Of a stretch of DNA of 44,875 nucleotides, positions 7,944 through 16,198 are shown piece by piece. The stretch's first letter is position 1. Each line of letters opens with the position of its first letter. The notes beneath the pieces were generated by a model, which worked only from the letters and a program-made list of their open reading frames with translations, did no database searches and was not told the origin of the DNA. The stretch lies in NCBI GenBank assembly GCA_017412245.1, contig JAFPYI010000010.1:1-44875 (forward strand). Direction: 5' to 3'. A program made the translations under genes and the position numbers. This DNA is from Paludibacteraceae bacterium (lineage in GTDB: Bacteria > Bacteroidota > Bacteroidia > Bacteroidales > Paludibacteraceae).

Positions 7944-10064
7944 TTATTTGATGGTATTTAGTATTTGTTTCATTTCCGTTAATGTATCCGTTTGCAGGAT
8001 GATATACCCTAACCTATCCAACGAACTACGTATCTGTTTCTTGGAATACGGTTCGATCTCATAGCGTCTGATAGCCGGATGACAGGTATGGATAAAGTCC
8101 TCACAACGATGGTAGTTCTCCGTATTGAGGAACTGCACCGCGGAGCATTTCTTAAACTTGATCTCCAAATCAGTCGGTTCACCAATCGATACGCGAATCA
8201 GATTCTCCATCATATTCACTCCGGTGGATAGCGGCACCAGATCGGATGTAATATAGTCGCCACCTAAGCGGCATGCGGACTCTATGATAAATGCGCCATC
8301 TGCATTTACCTTAACCTCCGTATGGTTGGGACAGTTATTAGAGCCAAGCGCTTTGGTTGCTGCGAGCACTTCGGCTTCTATCAGATGCTTCACATCATCC
8401 GAGATCATTGCCGGTTCGATATGGGTATCCTCCACGAAACAGCCATATTCCTCGCCTATCGTTTGCTTCTGCGTGATGGCAATGATATGCGTCTCTCCAT
8501 TCTGCGAGAAGGACTCCACGCTGAACTCCTGGCCTTCGATGAACTCTTCGATGATCACCGTATGCGAACGGGAGTTGCAGTCTGCCTCGCAAATAGCCGA
8601 TTTCAGTTCTTCTGCGTTCTCCACTTTCTGCACACCGCGACTGGCTGATGAATCCACCGGCTTGACGATCAGAGGAAATAAGGCATTGTTCATCAACTCC
8701 TTCGGGCACTCACCATTCTTCACAATACGATTGAGCGGCGTCTTGATGCTATGATTTTTCAAGCACTCACGTTGGAGGTATTTGTTAGTGCACAACCGAG
8801 CTGTCTCAATGGACATTGCTGGAAGATGGAACTTCTCGCCTACCGCTGCTACTACATTCACCGGTGCATCGGAAGTGGTAAGGATACCATCTATCGGATG
8901 ATGCTGCACATAAGTCATCAGCGCATCCATATCCATCGTGCTAATCACCAAACACTCTTTCGCTTCTATGAACCCCGGAGCATTGGGATCCATATCGGCA
9001 ACGATGGTATATAAGCCCATTTGATTCGCACATTGGATGATAGGCACTTGCATCTGGCCTCCACCTAAAATCAATATTTTCTTTGGTTCAACACACATAT
9101 TCTTAAAAATCTGAACTACACGTTCCGGTATGTTCATAAAGTTCACATCTCGACGGATATATTGGAAGATTTGCTCGGTAAACTCCTGTGCAGCAATAGT
9201 CTCCAATGAGTCCGACTGCATCATATCACCCAAACCGATCACATACTGATTAGCGGCATACCATTCATAATCTTCCTTCTGATTATCTATATAATACCCG
9301 CTCAATATATTCGCGCCACAAGCCAACGCTTCTCGCGTCATTGTTGATGCCGGAAGAACAACCACACCGGCAGAGGCGAACAACTCGCTCAGTTGGTTTG
9401 CAGACACATTACGATGATACTCCACCCTTTTATCTTCCACCAACGGCCACCGATACGCATCGCCGATAATCACCTCGATATGGTCGATACATTGATTCTG
9501 CAATAAAGCATCCACGTATTTCCGTGTCAGGTTATTGGCATCCGCGCCACCCATTGCCACAACGGCAGTGCGATAATCTTTCTCCAATTGAGTGTGTTGA
9601 GTCAAAAATGGCTTCCGAAGTAACGAATATTCCAGACCGCCATACATCTTCGTATATATTTCTGTGTCATATTGTGATACGACAACTCCCGGAGATTGGC
9701 ATATAATAGCATCTGCCAAATAATGGATCTCATGCATATCATCGATACAGATAAGTTTGCAACCCTTGGCCTTGATGGCTCGCTGATAGTCGGTGGTGAA
9801 GAAGTAGTTATCGAGCACCACTATCTCATCGCCATGCAGATACTCCAAGAACTTGCCAAACTTGGTATTATCAGACGGAAGCGCTACTATCTGACAGATT
9901 TCTTTAGCCTCTTGCACTTGATAAGCCGTTGGCGATTTCGTAAACATCGTGCAATCGAAGTCCTGCTTCAGCATATCTGCCAAAGCCAAACTCCGAATAT
10001 AATGTCCGTACCCTATATTAGGACCGACATCTGCACGAAAATATATTTTACGCCTATTTGCCAC
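7944..10064 (-). CDS. pseG: PseG-type UDP-sugar hydrolase fused to ATP-grasp ligase
   Basis: 706 aa, about twice the usual PseG length. Residues 1-~325 are PseG: FRADVGPNIGYGHYIRSLALA carries the catalytic His (H21), with AVVAMGGADANN near 168 and VVLPASTMTREALACG near 235. This half removes UDP from the 2,4-diacylamino-trideoxy-altrose intermediate. Residues ~327-706 are a complete ATP-grasp protein: KKILILGGGQMQ, FPLIVKPVDSSASRGVQKV near 463, and acidic metal ligands in HTEVKVNADG...FIIESACRLGG (583-602). It starts with GTG at 10064, overlapping pseF by 11 nt. No PseH acetyltransferase is present in the locus, so the ligase half may acylate the 4-amino group (inference). Confidence 0.88.
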   Translation of the reverse strand: MANRRKIYFRADVGPNIGYGHYIRSLALADMLKQDFDCTMFTKSPTAYQVQEAKEICQIVALPSDNTKFGKFLEYLHGDEIVVLDNYFFTTDYQRAIKAKGCKLICIDDMHEIHYLADAIICQSPGVVVSQYDTEIYTKMYGGLEYSLLRKPFLTQHTQLEKDYRTAVVAMGGADANNLTRKYVDALLQNQCIDHIEVIIGDAYRWPLVEDKRVEYHRNVSANQLSELFASAGVVVLPASTMTREALACGANILSGYYIDNQKEDYEWYAANQYVIGLGDMMQSDSLETIAAQEFTEQIFQYIRRDVNFMNIPERVVQIFKNMCVEPKKILILGGGQMQVPIIQCANQMGLYTIVADMDPNAPGFIEAKECLVISTMDMDALMTYVQHHPIDGILTTSDAPVNVVAAVGEKFHLPAMSIETARLCTNKYLQRECLKNHSIKTPLNRIVKNGECPKELMNNALFPLIVKPVDSSASRGVQKVENAEELKSAICEADCNSRSHTVIIEEFIEGQEFSVESFSQNGETHIIAITQKQTIGEEYGCFVEDTHIEPAMISDDVKHLIEAEVLAATKALGSNNCPNHTEVKVNADGAFIIESACRLGGDYITSDLVPLSTGVNMMENLIRVSIGEPTDLEIKFKKCSAVQFLNTENYHRCEDFIHTCHPAIRRYEIEPYSKKQIRSSLDRLGYIILQTDTLTEMKQILNTIK

Positions 10065-10734
10065 TCAACAATTGGTATTTAAGTTCTGCAAGTTTCCAGT
10101 CCGTCTCGGTATCAATATCTTGCACACGTTCTTCGGATAAGATGATGGCACCTACGAATTTCTCCGTGAACTTACCATCCGTCAGTTTATACCAATAGAA
10201 CGTACCCGAATCATGGTACTCCTTCGGCAGATCCTGACTACGACTGTATTCAAACTCCGGCCAATGACGTTTCATCGAACCGTCTTCTGCTACATCTAAG
10301 CACCGCCAAATCGGATACGAGAACTCCACCACCGGATAGACACAATCGAACTTTGAGTTATTCAAGAGTTGCAGCGCCTCAGCCAAATCATTCGATGAGA
10401 TTAACGGAGCGGTAGCGTAGACGCAGCACATATTATCAAACACCTTTCCTCGCTTTTGATACTCATTCAGCACCTCCACTAACACATCATCCGAAGATGC
10501 GAAATCATTCGCAGTCTCTGCACTTCGCATGAAAGGTACAGACGCACCATACTGCTTGGCTATCTCCGCAATCTGCTCATCGTCCGTCGATACCATTACC
10601 TCATCAAAGAGTCCACTTTTTAGCGCAGCCTCTATCGAATAGGCGATAATAGGCTTGCCCAAGAACTCTTTGATGTTCTTATGCGGGATGCGCTTACTGC
10701 CTCCGCGTGCCGGTATAATAGCTAAGTTTTTCAT
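10054..10734 (-). CDS. pseF: Pseudaminic acid cytidylyltransferase
   Basis: 226 aa. Activates the nonulosonic acid with CTP, giving the CMP-sugar used by the transferase. The N-terminal LAIIPARGGSKRIPHKNIKEF is the CMP-nonulosonate synthetase nucleotide loop. DEVMVSTDDEQIAEIA and the ATAPLISSNDLAEAL segment follow. Its size and place next to pseC fit PseF rather than NeuA. The start at 10734 overlaps the pseC stop by 4 nt (ATGA). Confidence 0.92.
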   Translation of the reverse strand: MKNLAIIPARGGSKRIPHKNIKEFLGKPIIAYSIEAALKSGLFDEVMVSTDDEQIAEIAKQYGASVPFMRSAETANDFASSDDVLVEVLNEYQKRGKVFDNMCCVYATAPLISSNDLAEALQLLNNSKFDCVYPVVEFSYPIWRCLDVAEDGSMKRHWPEFEYSRSQDLPKEYHDSGTFYWYKLTDGKFTEKFVGAIILSEERVQDIDTETDWKLAELKYQLLSGK

Positions 10735-11924
10735 TCTTCACACATCGGTTTTGCTTCACGTCCGCACTTGGCATAAAAGTCCCAAATGGTGTCGATGACA
10801 TATTGCTGCTCCTCTTCCGTCAACGAAGGATACATCGGCAATGCAAGACAGCGCTTATAGTAATCCTCTGCCACCGGACATTCACCTTCTTTATGCCCCA
10901 ACGACTTATAGTACGGCATCGTATGAGCGGGGATATACAGCACTTGCGAGTAAATCTGATGCTCACGCAGATAGTCATACAATGCCTTTCTGCGCATCGG
11001 ATGCACCTCTATCACGTACAAATGGAAGGCGTGAACAATTCCTTCTTGTCTGAACGGAATCAGTATCGGCAGCTTATCCAATGCCTCATCGTATTTGCGT
11101 GCGATTTCGTTACGACGCTCAATGCTCCAATCGAGTCGCTTCAACTGGCTCGATGCCAATGCTGCCTGGAACTCCGTAATACGGTAGTTATAGCCCAACT
11201 CCTGCATCTCATAATACCAGCCTCCGTCGTTGCGCGTCAGACGCTCCGGATCTTTGGTGATACCATGCGTGCGGTACAATGCCACTTTCTCGTACAAGTC
11301 CTTACGGTTGGTCGTGATGCAACCACCCTCTCCGGCTGCGATATGCTTCACCGGATGGAACGAGAATACACTCAAATCGGCATACTTGCAGTTGCCAATC
11401 ATCTGCTTCTCGCCCTTCGAGTCCGTCCACAATCCACCCGGAGCATGGCAACAGTCAATCACCGTTGCAAAACCATACTCTTGTGCGAGTTTATGCAGAC
11501 GCTCCTCATCGATTGGATATCCGGCAAAGTCCACCGGTACAACGGCTTTATACGTTCCCTTCGGCGATGCTTTCAGAATCTCCTCCAGCTTATCCAGATC
11601 CATCAGGAAGGTTTTGCTGTCGATATCGCAGAACGTGATCTCCGCACCTTGATAACGGAAACCGTTGGCGCTTGCCACAAACGTGATAGGTGTCGTAATC
11701 ACCTTATCTCCCGGCTGGATATCAAGCGCCATAGCGCAGAGATGGAGCGCAGCCGTTCCGTTGCTGACCATACATGCATACTCGCAGCCCAGATATGCCG
11801 CGAACTCCTTCTCGAACTGCGGTATCCGCGGACCTTGCGTCAGGTAGTCGGACTTCAACGTCTCAACCACCGCTTGTATGTCTTCGTCAGTAATTAACTG
11901 ATGTCCGTATGAAATTGGTTTCAT
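10731..11924 (-). CDS. pseC: UDP-4-amino-4,6-dideoxy-AltNAc aminotransferase
   Basis: 397 aa DegT-family PLP enzyme. It transfers an amino group, normally from glutamate, to C4 of UDP-2-acetamido-2,6-dideoxy-arabino-hexos-4-ulose, the PseB product. MVSNGTAALHLCAMAL near residue 55 binds the PLP phosphate, VIDCCHAPGG holds the ring-nitrogen Asp region, and SVFSFHPVKHIAAGEGGC carries the PLP lysine. YNYRITEFQAALASSQL is the family C-terminal motif. It overlaps pseB by 4 nt. Confidence 0.94.
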   Translation of the reverse strand: MKPISYGHQLITDEDIQAVVETLKSDYLTQGPRIPQFEKEFAAYLGCEYACMVSNGTAALHLCAMALDIQPGDKVITTPITFVASANGFRYQGAEITFCDIDSKTFLMDLDKLEEILKASPKGTYKAVVPVDFAGYPIDEERLHKLAQEYGFATVIDCCHAPGGLWTDSKGEKQMIGNCKYADLSVFSFHPVKHIAAGEGGCITTNRKDLYEKVALYRTHGITKDPERLTRNDGGWYYEMQELGYNYRITEFQAALASSQLKRLDWSIERRNEIARKYDEALDKLPILIPFRQEGIVHAFHLYVIEVHPMRRKALYDYLREHQIYSQVLYIPAHTMPYYKSLGHKEGECPVAEDYYKRCLALPMYPSLTEEEQQYVIDTIWDFYAKCGREAKPMCEE

Positions 11925-12943
11925 TTTACTTCAAAATTTGGGTCAACAAATTGTTTGATCTTTGCGCGCATCGAATCAACAGTCTCCCACTCTTCGTTAT
12001 TGTCGGACGAGTAATGGAAGCCGAAGGGTACCGGCTTCGCATTGTGGTGCGCGATGAACTCCTCACGAGTATGCGTGAACGATACGGACGGAAGGATCAC
12101 ATAATAGCGACCCAAGTCAATCGTATCCAATGCATCCGTGACGGTAATCATCTCCTCATGCAGTTTCTCACCCGGACGGATACCCACTTCCTTCTGCGGG
12201 ATGTTCGGTGCAATAGCCGTTGCCACATCCGTAATCTTATAACTCGGAATCTTCGGGATGAAGATCTCGCCACCCAGATGATGACCAATAGCGTACATCA
12301 CCATCGCCACACCTTCTTCCAACGAGATATTGAATCGCGTCATGCGCATATCAGTGATCGGCAAAAACTCCGCTCCCTCATCACGCTTGCGGATAAAGAA
12401 CGGTATCACACTACCGCGACTACCCATTACGTTACCGTACCGTACCACCGAGAAACGGATATCTTTGCTGCCGCGGATGTTATTTGCTGCCGTAAAGAGT
12501 TTATCACTCGTCAGTTTCGTCGCTCCATACAGGTTAATCGGAGCACAAGCCTTATCGGTACTCAGTGCCACCACGTCATGCACACCGCATGCCAAGGCAG
12601 CCTTAATCACGTTCTGCGCACCATGTACATTCGTCTTGATGCACTCCTCGGGATTGTACTCAGCCGTATCCACCTGCTTAATAGCTGCTGCATGAATAAT
12701 CACATCCACTCCTTCGCATGCTCTCGTCAGACGCTCCAAGTCACGCACATCACCGATAAAGAACCGTAACTGCGGATACCTGTCATGCGGATACTTCTGC
12801 TGCATATCATACTGCTTCAACTCTCCGCGAGAGTAGATGATGATTTTCTTCACTTGTGGATAATCCCGCAGGATGACTTCCACAAACTTCTTTCCGAAAC
12901 TACCGGTGCCACCGGTAATCAAAACTACTTTATTATTCAGCAT
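11921..12943 (-). CDS. pseB: UDP-GlcNAc 4,6-dehydratase (5-inverting)
   Basis: 340 aa, short soluble SDR of the FlaA1/PseB type with no transmembrane domain. First step of pseudaminic acid synthesis: dehydration with C5 inversion of UDP-GlcNAc. VVLITGGTGSFGKKFVE is the NAD(P) loop. HAAAIKQVDTAEYNP and the catalytic TDKACAPINLYGATK (Asp, Lys and Tyr of the inverting dehydratases) follow, then RYGNVMGSRGSVIPFF. It opens the biosynthetic block immediately after the export genes (18 nt after wzt). Confidence 0.95.
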   Translation of the reverse strand: MLNNKVVLITGGTGSFGKKFVEVILRDYPQVKKIIIYSRGELKQYDMQQKYPHDRYPQLRFFIGDVRDLERLTRACEGVDVIIHAAAIKQVDTAEYNPEECIKTNVHGAQNVIKAALACGVHDVVALSTDKACAPINLYGATKLTSDKLFTAANNIRGSKDIRFSVVRYGNVMGSRGSVIPFFIRKRDEGAEFLPITDMRMTRFNISLEEGVAMVMYAIGHHLGGEIFIPKIPSYKITDVATAIAPNIPQKEVGIRPGEKLHEEMITVTDALDTIDLGRYYVILPSVSFTHTREEFIAHHNAKPVPFGFHYSSDNNEEWETVDSMRAKIKQFVDPNFEVK

Positions 12944-12961
12944 ATCTTTGTTTAATTAAAT

Positions 12962-14236
12962 TCATACAAATTTCCAATCGAGCAGCGTACTCATATAGCC
13001 GGGACGTTTATCGCCTCGGAATGTACGATCATCCGTCATATTAAATACACAAACATCAAAAGGAGAATCCACATTCCACCCGCTAATATTTTGACTACTT
13101 GTAAAATTGAGATAAACAGAATAACTACCAGGTGCTAAACTACGTTTCGGAATCAGAATATCTATTTGTGATTCTCCCAACGGCAGAGTCTCCAGCTTGT
13201 TCATCACTATATCATTGCTATCCGACACCCATGCAGCTACGCCATCGGCTTTCGTAAACTGTAGATAACCATATATACCCGGCACGCGATTCTTCACATG
13301 CGCAGTCATGCGTACATGCCATTCTTCATCGCAAGAGAAGAGGTTTTTCCCTTCCCCTTTGCTATCCAGCAATTCCACTTTCGTGATCTGAAAATCCTTA
13401 TTTGGATTGAACTCACGTTCCCATGCTGCTCCGAGGTTAACGAGCGAATCGGAGAGGTACATATCGCAGATGGAATTAACCTCTCCATCCGCTTTTATAC
13501 TACCATTCTCCAATAGTATACCACGCTTGCAGAGGCTACGGATACTGCCCATATTGTGGCTCACAAACAATACTGTACGTCCCTCTCCAGAACTAACATC
13601 CTTCATTTTTCCGATGGCCTTTTTCTGAAATTCAGCATCTCCTACCGCCAATACCTCATCAACTACGAGAATTTCAGGATCGAGGAATGCAGCTACGGCA
13701 AAACCGAGACGAACAGTCATACCGCTCGAATAACGCTTCACAGGCGTATCAATATATCGTTCACAGCCGGAGAAGTCGATAATTTCATCTAATTTCGCTT
13801 GAATCTCTTGGCGTGTCATGCCAAGAATAGCGCCATTCATGAAGATATTCTCGCGGCCTGTCATTTCGCCATGGAAACCGGTTCCGACTTCCAACAACGA
13901 ACCAATACGACCATGAGCACGTATAACACCAGTCGTCGGACCGGTTACACGGCTCAACAATTTCAACAGTGTGGACTTACCGGCGCCGTTCTTACCGATA
14001 ATACCTACCACGTCGCCTTGCTCCACCTTGAAATTGATATCCTTCAACGCCCATACGTACTCCGAGTTACCCTTCGTACTCCGGTCGTTGGTCTCACCTA
14101 TCTTAAGATACGGATCCTCTTTACCTAAAATGCTCGTCTGCCACCATCGGTTAATATCATGCCGTAACGTACCCGTTGATACCAGCCCTAAACGATATTG
14201 CTTACTCACATTCTCAAACTCAATTGCATTTGCCAT
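12962..14236 (-). CDS. wzt: Polysaccharide ABC exporter ATPase with C-terminal domain
   Basis: 424 aa. Residues 1-~255 are the nucleotide-binding domain: Walker A GIIGKNGAGKSTLLKL, signature RYSSGMTVRLGFAVAA, Walker B EILVVDEVLAVGD, switch His in VLFVSHNMG. Residues ~265-424 form a beta-rich extension like the Wzt carbohydrate-binding domain, which recognises the finished, end-capped glycan in O-antigen exporters. It acts with the Wzm-like permeases encoded just upstream. The first 215 residues are nearly identical to the broken copy at 16,377-17,024, which points to a recent duplication. Confidence 0.92.
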   Translation of the reverse strand: MANAIEFENVSKQYRLGLVSTGTLRHDINRWWQTSILGKEDPYLKIGETNDRSTKGNSEYVWALKDINFKVEQGDVVGIIGKNGAGKSTLLKLLSRVTGPTTGVIRAHGRIGSLLEVGTGFHGEMTGRENIFMNGAILGMTRQEIQAKLDEIIDFSGCERYIDTPVKRYSSGMTVRLGFAVAAFLDPEILVVDEVLAVGDAEFQKKAIGKMKDVSSGEGRTVLFVSHNMGSIRSLCKRGILLENGSIKADGEVNSICDMYLSDSLVNLGAAWEREFNPNKDFQITKVELLDSKGEGKNLFSCDEEWHVRMTAHVKNRVPGIYGYLQFTKADGVAAWVSDSNDIVMNKLETLPLGESQIDILIPKRSLAPGSYSVYLNFTSSQNISGWNVDSPFDVCVFNMTDDRTFRGDKRPGYMSTLLDWKFV

Positions 14237-14258
14237 ATATTTTCGATTTTTAATAATT

Positions 14259-15116
14259 CTAAATTGTGTCGATAAAGAACTTTTCTTTTCGATTAAATAG
14301 TGCTATGCCAATCATCAATAACACCACCATACATCCCGCACTATATGCAAGCGATGTCCATGAGAACTCTCCTGCTCCGTACGCTCCTACCTTGAATGTC
14401 TCAATGATTGATGTCAACGGATTATAGAGCATGATTTTATGCAATGTCGGATCCGTTACGTAACTCAACGGATACACAATCGGTGTTGCGTACATCCACA
14501 GCGAAACGAACACCCCGAAGAAATTCACCAAGTCTCTATATTTCGTAGTTAACGATGATATGATCAATCCCAAACCCAAAGCCAATCCTTGCATCAAAAA
14601 CACCAGTACCGGAAACAGCAGCAGATACCATGTTGGACGCAGCTCAAGCCCTTTTGCTACATAGAAGATATACACCGCCGCAAACGTACATAACTGCAAC
14701 GAGAAGCGGAATAGCTTCGACACCAACATCGAAATAGGCATCACCATTCGGGGGAAATAAACCTTTCCAAAGATTCCTGCATTAATTTGGAGAGTTCGAG
14801 ATGCAGACATTAAGCATGTTGAAAAATACTCCCACAAGCAGATTCCACTCAGATAGAACACCGGTTGCGGAACACCATCCGTTGGAATTCCGGCTATACG
14901 ACCAAAGACGATGATATACATGAACATTGAGAACAATGGTCCCACAAAGTACCAACCCATACCAAAGATCGTCTGCTTGAACTGCACCGTGATATCACGC
15001 TTGATAAACAGCCATATCAGGTACCGTTTCGCCCATACATCCCTCAATCCAAAACCTTTTGCATACGATTTCGGAGTTATCACCGTTGTCCAATATATAT
15101 CCTTTTCACTCTTCAC
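14259..15116 (-). CDS. wzm: Wzm-like ABC-2 polysaccharide exporter permease
   Basis: 285 aa. An N-terminal cytoplasmic segment (VITPKSYAKGFGLRDVW) and the amphipathic region IKRDITVQFKQTIFGMGWY precede about six membrane helices, with PTWYLLLFPVLVFLMQGLALG in the middle. This is the ABC2_membrane/TagG/Wzm family. No ATG is available; the start must be GTG. Four 7-bp repeats (15106-15133), each containing GTG on the minus strand, overlap the start. It is paralogous to the next gene upstream. The two may form a heterodimer around Wzt, or one may be redundant. Confidence 0.88.
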   Translation of the reverse strand: MKSEKDIYWTTVITPKSYAKGFGLRDVWAKRYLIWLFIKRDITVQFKQTIFGMGWYFVGPLFSMFMYIIVFGRIAGIPTDGVPQPVFYLSGICLWEYFSTCLMSASRTLQINAGIFGKVYFPRMVMPISMLVSKLFRFSLQLCTFAAVYIFYVAKGLELRPTWYLLLFPVLVFLMQGLALGLGLIISSLTTKYRDLVNFFGVFVSLWMYATPIVYPLSYVTDPTLHKIMLYNPLTSIIETFKVGAYGAGEFSWTSLAYSAGCMVVLLMIGIALFNRKEKFFIDTI

Positions 15117-15133
15117 TATTCACTTTTCACTAT
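15106..15133 (-). repeat. Heptanucleotide tandem repeat over a start codon
   Basis: Four direct copies of TCACTnT (plus-strand reading) with no gaps. On the coding strand each unit reads as (A/T/G)A-GTGA, so it offers a GTG in a different phase. The repeat spans the GTG start and the translation-initiation region of the permease at 14259-15116. Copy-number slippage would change spacing and start choice. Confidence 0.8.
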
Positions 15134-15138
15134 TATCT

Positions 15139-15993
15139 TTAAACAGTGTCCATGAAGGATTTTTGCACTTTGTTAAATAGCATCAACCCTATCACCAGCA
15201 GCACCAATGTAAACGCTGCGCTATATCCCAACCACAACCAACTGAACTGTCCTTGCCCCAGCAACGAATACTTAACCGCTTCCATTACCGGTGTCACAGG
15301 ATTCAGACTCATCGCCAAATATAACTTCTCATTCGTCACCATGCTCAACGGATATATAACCGGTGTCACATTCACCCACAGCGAGATGATCTTATTCAGC
15401 ATAATCTGCAAATCCCTATACTTCGTCGTCATCGATGATAAGATCATTCCGAATCCCACAGCCATCAACGCCAACAGCACAATCAGCAACGGGAACAACA
15501 CCACTTGCCAATGAAGCTCCAACTCTGTACCGGTGGCTGCATAGTAGATATAGAAGCACACAAAGATACCCAACTGGATTGCCAGACTCAACATGTTCGT
15601 CGTCACTGCCACCAGCGGCATGATAATTCTCGGGAAATAAACCTTGCCGAAGATATCTGCATTCGTCACAAATGAGTTTGACGTAGAGCTCAGGCAACTG
15701 GCAAAATACCCCCAAATAGAAATACCCAACAAATAGAACAAGATCGGAGGCACACCGTCTGTTGGAATACCTGCAATACCACCAAACACCGTCACATACA
15801 CAATCACACTCAGCACCGGTGTGATGATGAACCACAACGGACCTAATATCGTCTGTTTGTATGCTACACGGAAAGCACGCTGAACAAACAGCTCGAACAT
15901 GTCGCGGTAGCGCCATATCTCCCTCCAATCAATCGCCAACAACTTATCTTTAGGCGTAATGATCAAATCCCAGTTTTGCTTTCCTTCACTCAC
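15139..15993 (-). CDS. Second Wzm-like ABC-2 exporter permease
   Basis: 284 aa from a GTG at 15993. The open frame runs further up to 16071, but that extension crosses the -7 box of the promoter and cannot be translated from it. The 15993 start gives WDLIITPKDKLLAIDWREIW, which aligns with the N-terminus of the sister permease. FRVAYKQTILGPLWFIITPV precedes about six membrane helices, including HWQVVLFPLLIVLLALMAVG. It is the first gene of the glycan operon, about 70 nt after the predicted transcription start. Confidence 0.87.
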   Translation of the reverse strand: MSEGKQNWDLIITPKDKLLAIDWREIWRYRDMFELFVQRAFRVAYKQTILGPLWFIITPVLSVIVYVTVFGGIAGIPTDGVPPILFYLLGISIWGYFASCLSSTSNSFVTNADIFGKVYFPRIIMPLVAVTTNMLSLAIQLGIFVCFYIYYAATGTELELHWQVVLFPLLIVLLALMAVGFGMILSSMTTKYRDLQIMLNKIISLWVNVTPVIYPLSMVTNEKLYLAMSLNPVTPVMEAVKYSLLGQGQFSWLWLGYSAAFTLVLLVIGLMLFNKVQKSFMDTV

Positions 15994-16022
15994 TCTTTTT
16001 GCTTCTTTGCAACTCGCTTCCT

Positions 16023-16055
16023 CATACGTGTATGTCACGCATACATACGTACACA
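16023..16055 (-). other. Alternating purine-pyrimidine leader tract
   Basis: Two abutting perfect pyrimidine-purine alternating runs of 13 nt (16023-16035) and 20 nt (16036-16055). They lie in the 5' leader of the glycan operon between the predicted transcription start and the GTG start. Comparable tracts sit in other leaders in this window (18975-19006, 42181-42196, 35214-35258). Confidence 0.6.
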
Positions 16056-16068
16056 AAATTTGTGGCTG

Positions 16069-16100
16069 CAAAGGTACAAAAAAAAAATGACATATACAAA
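16069..16100 (-). promoter_or_regulatory. Promoter of the glycan operon
   Basis: Minus strand: TTTG (16097-16100), 20 nt, TACCTTTG (16069-16076). This is a full match to the Bacteroidota -33/-7 consensus, with transcription expected from about 16062. A dyad CATATAC-AAAC-GTATATG (16091-16108) is centred on the -33 element and could be an operator. Confidence 0.82.
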
Positions 16101-16198
16101 CGTATATGCATAATTCTTCATTTTTTCTTCATTTTGCAAGCAAAAAGCGAACTTTTGCGATTTCTTTATGCTGCTTTTCTGTAATTTCCTTTTTCACT

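Noticed and set aside
10803-11897. 364-codon plus-strand frame opposite pseC
   Set aside because: Shadow of a well-supported gene; the protein is Arg/His/Leu-rich with no recognisable fold.
15994-16071. N-terminal extension of the first permease to 16071
   Set aside because: It would start with TTG inside the -7 promoter element; the GTG at 15993 aligns with the sister permease.
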